Below are positions 25,307 through 34,664 of a stretch of DNA of 64,000 nt, piece after piece. The translations under genes were made by a program, and so were the position numbers. The number at the start of each line of letters is the position of its first letter. The first letter of the stretch is position 1. The DNA is from Marinimicrobium koreense (lineage in GTDB: Bacteria; Pseudomonadota; Gammaproteobacteria; Pseudomonadales; Cellvibrionaceae), in the NCBI RefSeq assembly GCF_003762925.1, contig NZ_RJUK01000001.1, positions 2,542,001 to 2,606,000 of the forward strand. The letters run 5' to 3'. Under the pieces are notes generated by a model. The model was given only the letters and a program-made list of their open reading frames with translations. It had not been told where the DNA came from and did no database searches.

Positions 25307-26323
25307 TCAGTACACATCTGTGCGACGCACCACGTTCAGTTCGTCATTCGAACGCTGCAGGATACTGCGCATCGCCCGGCGCTGCTCCACCAGTGAAGCG
25401 ATCGTATTGACCGCAAAGTGGCTGGTGCTCACCGACAGGGTTCCGGTTTCCGGATTCACCCCCAGGCTGGCCCAGACACTGTCACCCCGGAAACTGCTGA
25501 CGTCCGGGTAAAAACCTTCCGCCGGCCAGCCCTGGCGAAGCAATTCCACCTGGGACTGACTGAGCGGCAGCAGATCCTCGGTGCTGTTGATGGTCCGCAG
25601 CAGCCGATCCGACATCGTGTTGACGTTGGTCTTCAACCCCGCTGGCAACACTTCCAAGTGCGGCCGCAACAGCTCCATCAGTTCCGGAGTAATATGCCGC
25701 ACCAGACGCAGTTCCTCCACACTGGCAAAGGTCCGGTTGGCCGGCAGATACTCCGGGTCCAGGCCCAGGTAGTAATCGCCCTCGGCGCCGCCGAAACCGC
25801 TCACTTCGTTGTCCGTGTCCATCCAGTCCACCACCGATTCGAGTATGGCGATGGCCTCATCGGGGTTCAACGGCACCCCCTCTTCGTCAAACGTCTGCAG
25901 CAGACGGATAAAGCGCCGCTGCATCTCCGTGTAGCGCTGCGGGTCATTGTGCGCCCGTTGGGAGTTCAGGTTGCCATCTCCGAGGTCATTCAGGTTGATG
26001 CGGCTCTGAGCGTCGGTGATCGACACAAACAACCAGACGCCGCCCAGCTCCACCGGGGTTTCGCCGCCCCAGCCTTCCTCCGGGTAGTCCACTTGCGGGT
26101 CCGGGTCGAGCTCCAGCACAAAGCGGGCCACGGTCTCCGCCGCCAGCAGATAGGAGCGCGCCTGGGCGCCGTGCCAACGACTCTCGGCCTTGGCCAGGCC
26201 CAGCTGATACTCGCCGGTGAACTTCACCGCGAGCCCGGCCACCACGCTGACGATCAGCAGGGCCATGATCAGCACGGCGCCGCGCTCAGAACTGGGTGAT
26301 TTCAAACAGGCGTTCACTGACAC
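25307..26323 (-). CDS. gspK: Type II secretion system minor pseudopilin GspK
   Basis: The protein has 338 residues from GTG 26323, preceded by GGAGG at 6-base spacing. The leader ends SERG, followed by AVLIMALLIVSVV. As in other GspK proteins, Glu is absent at mature position 5. The large globular domain suits the tip of the pseudopilus. The start overlaps gspJ by 38 bases. GspK caps the pseudopilus with GspI and GspJ and is processed by a prepilin peptidase, which is not in this window. Confidence 0.92.
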   Translation of the reverse strand: MSVNACLKSPSSERGAVLIMALLIVSVVAGLAVKFTGEYQLGLAKAESRWHGAQARSYLLAAETVARFVLELDPDPQVDYPEEGWGGETPVELGGVWLFVSITDAQSRINLNDLGDGNLNSQRAHNDPQRYTEMQRRFIRLLQTFDEEGVPLNPDEAIAILESVVDWMDTDNEVSGFGGAEGDYYLGLDPEYLPANRTFASVEELRLVRHITPELMELLRPHLEVLPAGLKTNVNTMSDRLLRTINSTEDLLPLSQSQVELLRQGWPAEGFYPDVSSFRGDSVWASLGVNPETGTLSVSTSHFAVNTIASLVEQRRAMRSILQRSNDELNVVRRTDVY

Positions 26324-26987
26324 CGACGCCCTCCATTTCTATGCGCACCAGAACCGCCAGGGGCAACTTCGCCGGGTTGCCCCCGACCTGATCCGGGTCG
26401 GGCCAGGCCTCGGCCCAGTCCCGAAGGTAATCGTCACCATCCAGAGCGCTGCGTCCGGAGCGGTCCAGCAACGCCTGGGACAGGAAGCGGAGCTCCACAC
26501 TGGTCACTCCTTCCAACAGCCGCTGTCGAAGCGCCTGTTCCTCAAAATCATACTCATCGAAGGGCCGATTGCGGACCGGCCGATAATCCCGCCACAGCGT
26601 TCCCTCCTCGAGGCGGTAACTGACTTCCTGCAGATCACTGCGCAGCCGCTCCATCGGATTCAACCAGGAGTGGCGGGTAAAGAGCATCAACCGCTCCTCC
26701 TGACCGATCCCCCCAAACGGATCGGCGGCAAACGGATTGCGTAGCCCGGTGGGGCCCCCCGGCTCCGGCGGCAGAATATGGCGCAGGTCCGCGCTGATGA
26801 TCTGCCAGGCCCGATCCAGTCGGTTGATACCCTCCATGACTTCCCGGCTGCGCTCGGCACCGCGGCTGGCCGAATCCAGGGCCTGGTACGCCATGGTCGC
26901 AATGGCCGCCGCAATCGCCAGCGCCACCATCATCTCCAGCAGGGTAAAACCCCGCTGAGGGGCCAGGTGTAATCTAGGGCTCCGCAT
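26286..26987 (-). CDS. gspJ: Type II secretion system minor pseudopilin GspJ
   Basis: The chosen start is ATG 26987 (233 residues), overlapping gspI by 14 bases. The frame is open upstream to 27104, but that lies inside gspI. The prepilin motif QRGFTLLEMMVALA shows cleavage after Gly and the conserved Glu5. The rest is a beta-rich GspJ domain. It assembles with GspI and GspK at the pseudopilus tip. Confidence 0.92.
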   Translation of the reverse strand: MRSPRLHLAPQRGFTLLEMMVALAIAAAIATMAYQALDSASRGAERSREVMEGINRLDRAWQIISADLRHILPPEPGGPTGLRNPFAADPFGGIGQEERLMLFTRHSWLNPMERLRSDLQEVSYRLEEGTLWRDYRPVRNRPFDEYDFEEQALRQRLLEGVTSVELRFLSQALLDRSGRSALDGDDYLRDWAEAWPDPDQVGGNPAKLPLAVLVRIEMEGVGVSERLFEITQF

Positions 26988-27399
26988 TGAAAATTCCTTC
27001 CAAACGGGCCAACACATTGTCCGGATCGGTCTGTGGCGATACCGCAATTTCAATCTGTCGAAACGCGGCCATCTCGCCGTAGTCGCCCACCTCCAGAGCC
27101 TCATTGCTCAGTTCCCAGCGCCACTCCCGGCCCGCCAGGGTCACCTCTCCCTGGTCCTGATCCGGCAGAGTGAAATCATCCAGCTGGCTACTCTGCAGGT
27201 GAAGCCGGGTCATCTCGTTTTCGGCCACCCAGAACGCCAGGGTTTTGTTCCGGATCGCACCGGTGCCATCCAGTTGGGACATGACCAACATCAGAAACGC
27301 CGGTAACGCCACGGCGACCACGACCAGTGCCACCATCACTTCGATCAGGGTGAAGCCCTGCATGCGCTTGGCACTATTCCCCAGAGCCCGACGTATCAC
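26974..27399 (-). CDS. gspI: Type II secretion system minor pseudopilin GspI
   Basis: The chosen start is GTG 27399. It overlaps the gspH stop as GTGA and follows GGGAGG closely. It gives 141 residues. An ATG at 27411 is in frame but would place the ribosome site inside the gene. The prepilin motif MQGFTLIEVMVAL is followed by a short globular domain. It is the core minor pseudopilin that nucleates the tip complex. Confidence 0.9.
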   Translation of the reverse strand: MIRRALGNSAKRMQGFTLIEVMVALVVVAVALPAFLMLVMSQLDGTGAIRNKTLAFWVAENEMTRLHLQSSQLDDFTLPDQDQGEVTLAGREWRWELSNEALEVGDYGEMAAFRQIEIAVSPQTDPDNVLARLEGIFNAEP

Positions 27400-27965
27400 C
27401 GGTCCTCCCACTCGCGCGCTTCTTCGCGATTCAGCCAGGTCAGGTCGCCCATCATCGACACCTCCACCCGCTGGGTTTCGTTTTCGTCGAACTGTGCCGG
27501 CATGATCGCCATTTCGTAGGGGGTGGCCTCACCGCTCGGGTAAAACACCAACACCGGCCGCTGCGGATCCTGGCGGGGATCGTACTGCCACTGTTCCCCT
27601 TCCGAGCGGACCTCCAGTTGGAAGTCCTCGGGCAGACAGTCACCCCGGAGATTTTCGCTCACCGGGCTCCAGGCCTGATCCCGAAATCGCTGCCAGTGAT
27701 AGCACCAGCGCTGGCGAGTGCTGCCCTCGCTGGTCCTCGGCTCCCAGAACAGGCCGATGATTTCCTGGTTGAGTACGGTCTGCTCGGAAACGAAACGTGC
27801 CTCCAACATAAACTGCTCGGTCGTTTCTTCGGCCCGCGAGGCGCTGTCATCACCCCCGATAGAGAGTGAAGCCATGGCCACAGCGATGCCGATAATCATC
27901 ACCACCACCATGATTTCCACCAACGTAAAACCCCGCTGGTGGTTCATCGGGCAAGGGCGATTCAT
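27396..27965 (-). CDS. gspH: Type II secretion system minor pseudopilin GspH
   Basis: The chosen start is ATG 27965, sharing one base with the gspG stop (TGATG), giving 189 residues. A longer open frame to 28106 lies inside gspG and is rejected. The prepilin motif QRGFTLVEIMVVVMI follows a short leader. GspH links the tip complex to the GspG shaft. Confidence 0.9.
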   Translation of the reverse strand: MNRPCPMNHQRGFTLVEIMVVVMIIGIAVAMASLSIGGDDSASRAEETTEQFMLEARFVSEQTVLNQEIIGLFWEPRTSEGSTRQRWCYHWQRFRDQAWSPVSENLRGDCLPEDFQLEVRSEGEQWQYDPRQDPQRPVLVFYPSGEATPYEMAIMPAQFDENETQRVEVSMMGDLTWLNREEAREWEDR

Positions 27966-28423
27966 CAATCGTTCTGGACGCTCTCGTCCCAGACACTGAT
28001 ATCCGCATTCTGGTCCTGGCCGCCGCTGACGCCGTCGGCGCCCAGAGTGTAAATATCGTACTCGCGGGTTTCGCCCGGGCTCAGATATTGATAGGGCGAA
28101 CCCCAAGGATCCTGCGGCAATTCATCCAGGTAACCGCCCTGTTTCCAGTTGCGCGGCTCGGGGGCCATGGTCGGGCGCTGCACCAGGGCTTCGAGCCCCT
28201 GCTCGGTGCTGGGGTAGACATAGTTATCGATGCGATACAGTTTCAGCGCGGTCTGAATCGCCTTGAAATCGGCCTGCACTTTCTGCAGACGCGCTTCGTC
28301 GGCACGGTTCAGTACCGCCGGCGCGACGATGCTGGCCAGCAGCCCGATGATGATGACCACCACCATGATTTCAATCAGGCTGAAGCCGCTCTGACGGCCA
28401 AGGCCTTTAAGGTTCCGGTTCAT
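27965..28423 (-). CDS. gspG: Type II secretion system major pseudopilin GspG
   Basis: The chosen start is ATG 28423 with GGGAG at a suitable distance, giving 152 residues. A GTG five codons earlier overlaps that ribosome site. The prepilin motif QSGFSLIEIMVVVIIIG is followed by the GspG C-terminal domain with DPWGSPYQYLSPG and DIYTLGADG, the calcium-binding loop region. It forms the pseudopilus shaft that drives substrate through the GspD secretin. Confidence 0.95.
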   Translation of the reverse strand: MNRNLKGLGRQSGFSLIEIMVVVIIIGLLASIVAPAVLNRADEARLQKVQADFKAIQTALKLYRIDNYVYPSTEQGLEALVQRPTMAPEPRNWKQGGYLDELPQDPWGSPYQYLSPGETREYDIYTLGADGVSGGQDQNADISVWDESVQND

Positions 28424-28459
28424 AGGTGTGACTCCCACTGTGTTATTGAAGGTCTCAGA

Positions 28460-29692
28460 TCAGATGAGACTGTTCATTTCAAAAATTGGCTGCAGAATGG
28501 CCATCACGATCAGGCAGACGGCGCCGCCCATAAACACCACCGTCGCCGGCTCGAGCAGCCCCATGGCCACCCCGAGCATCATCTCCAGCTCGCGCTCCTG
28601 ATCCTGAGCGGCGTTCTCGAGCTGCTCGGGCAGGGTGCCGTTGGCTTCACCGCTGGCCACCAGTTGCACCAGCAGCGGCGGAAAGAACCCGGCGTTTTCC
28701 ATCGCCCGGTGCAGACTGGTCCCTTCCTGAACATCTTCGGCGACCGCTTCACAGGCTTCCTGCATGATCTTGTTGGTCATCACCTGCCCGGCAATCCGCA
28801 GCGCCTGCAACAGCGGTACGCCGCTGGAGGATAACAGGGCCAGGGTCGCCGCAAAGCGGGCCGAGTTGATCTGCCGGATCAGGTTGCCCATAACCGGCAG
28901 TTTCAATTTGATTTCATGCCAACGCCGCAGCCGCGCCTCGTTGCGCAGCAGGCGCCGGAACCCGACCACCAGCCCGATCAACGCCAACAGGGTGTAGTGC
29001 CCATAGTTGAGGATGAAATCGCTGCTGGCAATCAGAAACTGGGTCAATGCCGGCAGTTCCCGTTCCCCCTGCTGGAACACGCTGACCAGCTTGGGCACCA
29101 CAAACGCCATCAGGGCCACAATGACCGTGATACTGATAAACAGCAGCACCAGCGGATAGATCATGGCCATTTTCAACCGCTGCTGAATCTGCTGGTTGCT
29201 CTGGGTGTACTCCGCCAGTCGCTCCAGCACCGGAGCCAGATAACCGGAGCTCTCCCCGGCTTTGACCAGCGCGCAGTACATGGTATCGAAGGCGCCGGGC
29301 ACTTCCCCCAGGGCCTTGGCCAGACTGAACCCTTCAAGCACCTTAGTGCGCACCTGAAGGATGATCTGTTTGTTATTCGGTTTCTGCTGTTGCTTGGCGG
29401 TGGCCTGCAAGGCTTCATCCAGGGGCAGTCCGGACTTCACCAGAGACGCCAGCTGCCGGGTGATCAGGCTCAGATCCCGGGCGTTCATCTTGCTCCGCCA
29501 GCGCTGGCGGAGCCCCGCCAGGCCCGGCTCGCCTTTGGTGGCCCGACGCCCACCGGTGACGCTGCTGACGTCCAGGGGCTTGAGTCGCTTGGCGCGCAAC
29601 TGACTGCGCACCTGACGCTCGGAGTCCCCCTCGAGAATGCCTTTGACCGTTTTACCGGCCTCATTCAATGCTTGATAACTGTAGGCACCCAT
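28460..29692 (-). CDS. gspF: Type II secretion system inner-membrane protein GspF
   Basis: The chosen start is ATG 29692 (MGAYSYQALNEAGK, the usual GspF start), giving 410 residues, close to the family norm. The open frame to 29779 overlaps gspE and is rejected. Two GspF cytoplasmic domains and three transmembrane helices are visible (about 170-195, 220-245, 375-400). It is the platform protein acting with GspE, GspL and GspM. It starts 26 bases after the gspE stop. Confidence 0.94.
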   Translation of the reverse strand: MGAYSYQALNEAGKTVKGILEGDSERQVRSQLRAKRLKPLDVSSVTGGRRATKGEPGLAGLRQRWRSKMNARDLSLITRQLASLVKSGLPLDEALQATAKQQQKPNNKQIILQVRTKVLEGFSLAKALGEVPGAFDTMYCALVKAGESSGYLAPVLERLAEYTQSNQQIQQRLKMAMIYPLVLLFISITVIVALMAFVVPKLVSVFQQGERELPALTQFLIASSDFILNYGHYTLLALIGLVVGFRRLLRNEARLRRWHEIKLKLPVMGNLIRQINSARFAATLALLSSSGVPLLQALRIAGQVMTNKIMQEACEAVAEDVQEGTSLHRAMENAGFFPPLLVQLVASGEANGTLPEQLENAAQDQERELEMMLGVAMGLLEPATVVFMGGAVCLIVMAILQPIFEMNSLI

Positions 29693-29718
29693 GGCGTATC
29701 GTCTCGCGGTTACGTCGG

Positions 29719-31281
29719 CTAGCTGGCGGTGGTGACCCGGAGCACTTCCTCCAGGCTGGTCACCCCGTCGAGCACGCACTGGCGACCATCATCACTGATG
29801 GACGGACTGTTCTTGCGCGCCTCGGCAATCAGTTCATGTTCACCGGCCTGTTCGTGGATCAGGTGACGCATCCGCTCATTGATTTCAATCAGCTCGTAGA
29901 TCCCCTTACGGCCCCGATAACCCATGTTGTTGCACTGCTTGCAGCCCACCGGTTTGTAGATGGTGGCTCCCTCAGGCAAGTTCATCAGTTCCCGCTCGGC
30001 CTGATCGGCCTGGTGGGGCTCCCGGCAGGCCTGACACAGTTTGCGCACCAGACGCTGGGCCATGACCACTTCGAGACTGGAGGCCAGCAGGAAGGGTTCA
30101 ACGCCCATGTCTTTCAGGCGCATCACCGCACCGATGGCGGTGTTGGTGTGCAGGGTGGAGAGCACTAGGTGACCGGTCAGACTGGCCTGAATGGCGATTT
30201 CGGCGGTCTCGCCGTCGCGGATCTCACCCACCATGACCACGTCCGGGTCCTGACGCAGAATCGCGCGCAGCCCGCGGGCAAAAGTCATATCGACTTTGGA
30301 GTTGACCTGGGTCTGGCCGATGCCCGGCAAGAGGTATTCCACCGGGTCCTCAATGGTCAGGATATTGCGGCTGCGGGTATTGATGTGGCTCAGGCCGGCA
30401 TACAGGGTGGTGGTTTTACCCGAACCGGTAGGGCCAGTCACCAGAATGATGCCGTGGGGCTTGAGCAGGGCTTTGGCCAGCCGGTCGCGCACAAAGGGCG
30501 GCATGGCCAGCTGGTCCAGGGTCAGTTGCCCGGCCGCCTGGTCGAGCAGGCGCAATACAATCCGTTCACCGTGGGCCGAGGGGATCGTGGACACCCGGAT
30601 GTCTACGGCGTGGCCCGCCAGGCGCACGGTAATCCGGCCATCCTGGGGCAGGCGCTTCTCGGCGATATCCAGGCGCGCCATAACCTTCAGGCGCGATACC
30701 AGCACCGGGGCGAGCTCGGCCTTGGGGGACAGGATTTCACTCAGTACCCCATCAATACGGAAACGCACCGACACCCGATCTTCAAACGGTTCCAGGTGAA
30801 TATCCGAGGCGCCCTCGCGCACCGCCTGGGACAGGATGGCATTGATCAGGCGGATGATCGGGGCATCATCATTGCCCGCCAGCAGGTCGGTTCGATCGGC
30901 CAGATCCTCGGCCATGGACGACAGGTCGTACTCGGCCCCCAGATCCTCGGCCGCCTGTTGCGCGGCGCCATCGCCACTCTGGTAGACCTGGGTCAGGCGC
31001 CGCTGAAAATCTTCGGTGGGAATTTCTTTCAGGCGAAATTCGGTTCCAAGGTATCGTTGCAGTTCGAGCAATACATTGAGATTGAGTCCGGGACGATAGA
31101 GCAGGGTGGCTTCGGTTTCTTCCTCGTCCAGCATCACCCCATGAGTGGAGGCGAAGGAAAAGGGCAGACGCGCGTGGGCCGCGTCCTCACCGGCGCTGGC
31201 GGCCTGAACCTCCTCTTCCTCCGGCAACTCCGGTGAAGCGCTGTGCTCTTCAAACTCGTCCAGCATCGACTCTACCGCCAC
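29719..31281 (-). CDS. gspE: Type II secretion ATPase GspE
   Basis: The protein has 520 residues from GTG 31281, with GGAG six bases upstream at the end of gspD. A long acidic N-terminus leads into N1E/N2E domains. The ATPase core has Walker A GPTGSGKT (283-290), an Asp box (ILTIEDPVEY), Walker B (DPDVVMVGEIRD) and a His box (HLVLSTLHTN). A tetracysteine zinc motif lies near 415-450 (CQAC...CKQC). It powers pseudopilus extension. Confidence 0.96.
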   Translation of the reverse strand: MAVESMLDEFEEHSASPELPEEEEVQAASAGEDAAHARLPFSFASTHGVMLDEEETEATLLYRPGLNLNVLLELQRYLGTEFRLKEIPTEDFQRRLTQVYQSGDGAAQQAAEDLGAEYDLSSMAEDLADRTDLLAGNDDAPIIRLINAILSQAVREGASDIHLEPFEDRVSVRFRIDGVLSEILSPKAELAPVLVSRLKVMARLDIAEKRLPQDGRITVRLAGHAVDIRVSTIPSAHGERIVLRLLDQAAGQLTLDQLAMPPFVRDRLAKALLKPHGIILVTGPTGSGKTTTLYAGLSHINTRSRNILTIEDPVEYLLPGIGQTQVNSKVDMTFARGLRAILRQDPDVVMVGEIRDGETAEIAIQASLTGHLVLSTLHTNTAIGAVMRLKDMGVEPFLLASSLEVVMAQRLVRKLCQACREPHQADQAERELMNLPEGATIYKPVGCKQCNNMGYRGRKGIYELIEINERMRHLIHEQAGEHELIAEARKNSPSISDDGRQCVLDGVTSLEEVLRVTTAS

Positions 31282-31284
31282 AGG

Positions 31285-33285
31285 TTACTCCTCTTCCGCC
31301 TCGTCGGCCTGATCGTCCTCGCGCTCCTCGCTCATCATGCGAATGCGTTCGGCATCGTCGACCTTTTCTTGCCATTCGGGCAGCATCGGAATGTCGTCAG
31401 TGCTGAACAGCATGCCACCTGCGCGGCGACGGTTTTCCTGCTGTTCCCGCAGCGCCTTGTACTTCTCCGCGGTGGCGCCTTTAAGCAGCTGGTCATCCTC
31501 GATCACCGTAGCGCGAATGAACACCAGCAGATTGGTCTTCGACAGGGAGTCCACCTGATTACGGAACAGGCGGCCCATGATCGGCACATCGCCCAGGAAC
31601 GGCACTTTCTGCACCGAGGTCTGAATTTCCTCTTCGATCAAACCACCGAGAACCACGGTTTCACCGTTCGCCGCCAACACCTGGGTTTCCAGTTTGCGCT
31701 GGTTGGTGATCGGACCATCGGAGTTGTTCAGGTTGGACAGGCTGGACACCTCCTGGGAAATATCCAGCACCACACTGTCCCCCGCGTTCACATGCGGGGT
31801 CACCTCAAGAAGAATACCCACGTCGCGACGCTCAATGGTCCGGAAGGGGTTCCCGGGATTGCTGTTACCGCCCGTCGAGGCATAGGAACCGGTGGCGAAG
31901 GGCACGTTCTGGCCCACGGAAATCGACGCTGTGTGATTATCGGTGGTCAGCAGGTTGGGCGTCGAGAGAATGTTGGTAGAGCTGTTTTCCTGCAGCATAT
32001 TGAGAATGCCCAGAAAATCGGTGCGCTCGCCAAGTCGACCTATGCCGAATATCTGTCCCTGAGTCTGGGACAGTGTCCCCGCCAGACTGACCAGTCCGTT
32101 GTCGTTATCATCATTATTGTCCAGTGCACCAACACCAATAGCGCCAAGCTGACCGCTACCAGTGGTGGAGCTGCCGAAGCCGCGCTTGTCGTCGCGGTAC
32201 ATCCACTGAATGCCCAACTCCCGACCATCAGTGTCTTCCACTTCCACGATGATTGCTTCGACCAGCACCTGGGCGCGACGGATATCGAGGCTATCGATCA
32301 CCGCCAGCAGTGATTCCATGGTATCGCTGTTGGCGGTGATCAGCAGGGAGTTGGTGTCCTCGTCTGCCTGAACATTGGTCTCCTGACGACGGGCATTGTT
32401 GTTGCCGCCCTCTTCGGAGCGGGCGATGTTCTGCATCACGCCGTTGAGCACTTGCGCCACATTTTCCGCTTTCGCGTACTTGAGATAGACCACCCGAACA
32501 TTACTGTCTTTGGTGCGCGGCCGGTCCAGACGCTCAACCAGTTGGCGAATGCGTTCGCGCTGGAGATCATCGCCGTGCACCAGCACCGCGTTGATCCGGT
32601 TGTCCGGCACCACGGTGAGTTCGGATTGACCGCCGTCTCCGGCGCCGGGCTTTTCAATCTGGGTCACGGCGCGGGCCACGTCTTCGGCCAGCGCAAACTC
32701 CAGCTCGATCAGCTCGGTTTCCACCACAGAGGACTGATCAATCTGGGAAATGATTTCTTTCAACCGAAGGATATTGGAGCGGGTGTCGGTGACGATGATG
32801 GCATTGCTGGGATCGTAGGCGGACAGGTGGCCGTGTTGGGGAACCAGCGGACGAAGGGTAGGCAGTACCTTGGAGGCACTGATATTTTCCAGCTTCAACA
32901 CCTGGGTCACGTAGGTGTCATCCCCGAGCGGATTGGAGCCCAGGTCCGTGGGGACCGGCAACGACCGGGCGTCCCGGTTGGGAACGATACGCACCACATT
33001 GCCATTCTCAACGGCGGTGAACCCCTGCACATCCATCATGGACAGGAACAGCTCGTACAGCTCTTCTTTATTGACCGCATCCTGGGAAATGACCCGCACC
33101 TGCCCCCGCACCTTGGGGTCCACCAGGATGGTCTTGCCGGTGGCGTCCGCAACGAATTTGATCACTTCCTGGATATCGGTGTCCTTGAAGTTCACCGTCC
33201 AGGTCTGTTGCGCCCAGGCATTGAGACTGACGCAGAACAAAACCGCTGCTAGAGTTCCTGTCAGACGTTGCACACACACTTTCAC
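31285..33285 (-). CDS. gspD: Type II secretion secretin GspD
   Basis: The protein has 666 residues from GTG 33285, with a GAGGA ribosome site. The signal peptide ends near NAWAQ. N0, N1, N2 and N3 domains (about 27-340) are followed by the secretin barrel (about 345-610, LLVFIRATVIEDD at its end). The C-terminal tail is acidic (DDQADEAEEE) and resembles the S-domain site for a pilotin. It forms the outer-membrane pore. No pilotin gene is visible here. Confidence 0.96.
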   Translation of the reverse strand: MKVCVQRLTGTLAAVLFCVSLNAWAQQTWTVNFKDTDIQEVIKFVADATGKTILVDPKVRGQVRVISQDAVNKEELYELFLSMMDVQGFTAVENGNVVRIVPNRDARSLPVPTDLGSNPLGDDTYVTQVLKLENISASKVLPTLRPLVPQHGHLSAYDPSNAIIVTDTRSNILRLKEIISQIDQSSVVETELIELEFALAEDVARAVTQIEKPGAGDGGQSELTVVPDNRINAVLVHGDDLQRERIRQLVERLDRPRTKDSNVRVVYLKYAKAENVAQVLNGVMQNIARSEEGGNNNARRQETNVQADEDTNSLLITANSDTMESLLAVIDSLDIRRAQVLVEAIIVEVEDTDGRELGIQWMYRDDKRGFGSSTTGSGQLGAIGVGALDNNDDNDNGLVSLAGTLSQTQGQIFGIGRLGERTDFLGILNMLQENSSTNILSTPNLLTTDNHTASISVGQNVPFATGSYASTGGNSNPGNPFRTIERRDVGILLEVTPHVNAGDSVVLDISQEVSSLSNLNNSDGPITNQRKLETQVLAANGETVVLGGLIEEEIQTSVQKVPFLGDVPIMGRLFRNQVDSLSKTNLLVFIRATVIEDDQLLKGATAEKYKALREQQENRRRAGGMLFSTDDIPMLPEWQEKVDDAERIRMMSEEREDDQADEAEEE

Positions 33286-33300
33286 TGGTCTTCCTCGCTG

Positions 33301-34362
33301 TTATTCGAGCTCGATGTCGATTGAGACTTCCTGGCCATCCCGGTCAATCAGAAGGCTGGCGGAACGGGCATCACCCATTTCGCGATAAATTTCCATGACG
33401 CGCTGCGGGCTGGTGAGTTCAACCCCATTGACCGCTTTGACCACGTCGTCGGCCTGCAGGCCAAGTGAATCAAACAGTTGCCGATCCCGACCGGGGCGGA
33501 TCTTGTACCCGACGATCTGACCGTTCTCCCGGTGAATACTCATGGACACCACATCGGACAATGACTGGCTGCCCACCCGTGCGGCAACCTCATCGGCGGC
33601 GTCTTCAAGCTCCTCCTGCGGCGCTTCCCCGGTGTTACCGGGCGTCTCCGCCGGGGTATCGTAGACCGGCTCTTCGTCGCCCTCCCAGCTGCGCCCCGGG
33701 GTATCGGGCACTGGTTGGCTGGCAGCGAGGCTGCTGCTCCAGTCGTCGTCGGTATAGAGCCACAGGGATTCGTAGCGCCCGGCGTTGTTCAGGATGACCC
33801 GCAGGGGCAGTACCTTTTCCAGGGTCACGCTGCCTCGAACCGGCAACTCGTCACCGGGTGCATATATCGCCTGGTCTTTGCCATCGGCAATGATCGCACG
33901 GGCAGCGGTCTCGTCATTACTGCCCATCACGCCCCGCAGTACCAGCTTAAGGTCGGTATCTACCGCCTGATCCTCAATACTGGGGCCGCTCGCGGGACCC
34001 GCGGCTTCCCCGTCCAACGCACCGGGCTCCTCGTCGGCCGAGGCCTCGCCAAAGATATTGAGTGACGCCAGCGCCGCGATATCCACGGCTCTGGCCGAGC
34101 CGCCACTGCGCTCGGAGGTCACCGCATTCGGCGCCACTTGCGCTTTGGGAATCTCCGGCGCCGGTATCAGCACCCACAGCAGTTGGGCCAGGGTGTAGCT
34201 GAGCCACAGGACAATGAGAAATTTGGCACCAAAACGCCAGACGCCGGACGGCACCCGAGCCAGCCATACGCCCCCCTGACGCAGCCACTCGGCCAGTCGT
34301 TCACTGCGCCAGTCGGTCCCTGCGGACGCCGACGGATTGTGTTGCCTTTCTGTGTTCGACAA
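33301..34362 (-). CDS. gspC: Type II secretion system protein GspC
   Basis: The protein has 353 residues from TTG 34362, with GGAG seven bases upstream. One transmembrane helix lies at about 46-66. The periplasmic homology region (about 105-210, TDLKLVLRGVMGS) and a C-terminal PDZ-like domain (about 275-353, LGLQADDVVKAVNGVELTSPQ) identify GspC. It contacts GspD N0 and helps choose substrates. It begins the gsp operon. An unusually long acidic, Pro-rich linker (about 215-260) separates the two domains. Confidence 0.93.
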   Translation of the reverse strand: MSNTERQHNPSASAGTDWRSERLAEWLRQGGVWLARVPSGVWRFGAKFLIVLWLSYTLAQLLWVLIPAPEIPKAQVAPNAVTSERSGGSARAVDIAALASLNIFGEASADEEPGALDGEAAGPASGPSIEDQAVDTDLKLVLRGVMGSNDETAARAIIADGKDQAIYAPGDELPVRGSVTLEKVLPLRVILNNAGRYESLWLYTDDDWSSSLAASQPVPDTPGRSWEGDEEPVYDTPAETPGNTGEAPQEELEDAADEVAARVGSQSLSDVVSMSIHRENGQIVGYKIRPGRDRQLFDSLGLQADDVVKAVNGVELTSPQRVMEIYREMGDARSASLLIDRDGQEVSIDIELE

Positions 34363-34664
34363 TTGACTACTCCACGCACGCTCGAACGCGCTACCACTGG
34401 CGATCTGCCTGCGCCACGATGGTTTTATTCTTATCCGGCCACGACCACGGATTGTACCCCAGATCAGTCAGGCCCGGAAAAAGACGCCAAAGCGCAAGAG
34501 GCCTTGTAACCGATGGTTATGACACTATTATGCCAAGGTAAATTCCGCTCGCGGAAAAAACGCTCGGCGAGCATACCGTCTCTGCCCCGGAATTGAAACC
34601 GAAACCCCTCCGGAATCGCGACCAGGGTCACGTTTGGCGGGGTCTGCCGGCCATTCCCGGGTCG
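34363..34664. other. 302-base intergenic region upstream of gspC
   Basis: The region lies between gspC and the end of trmB, both read on the minus strand. It must carry the gsp operon promoter if there is one here. The best candidate -10 is TACAAT on the minus strand (34451-34456), about 90 bases before gspC, but a good -35 is not obvious. I see no RNA gene or clear terminator. Confidence 0.4.

Noticed and set aside
30169-31236. Plus-strand open frame opposite gspE
   Set aside because: It mirrors gspE and carries no domain. The minus-strand ATPase motifs are complete.
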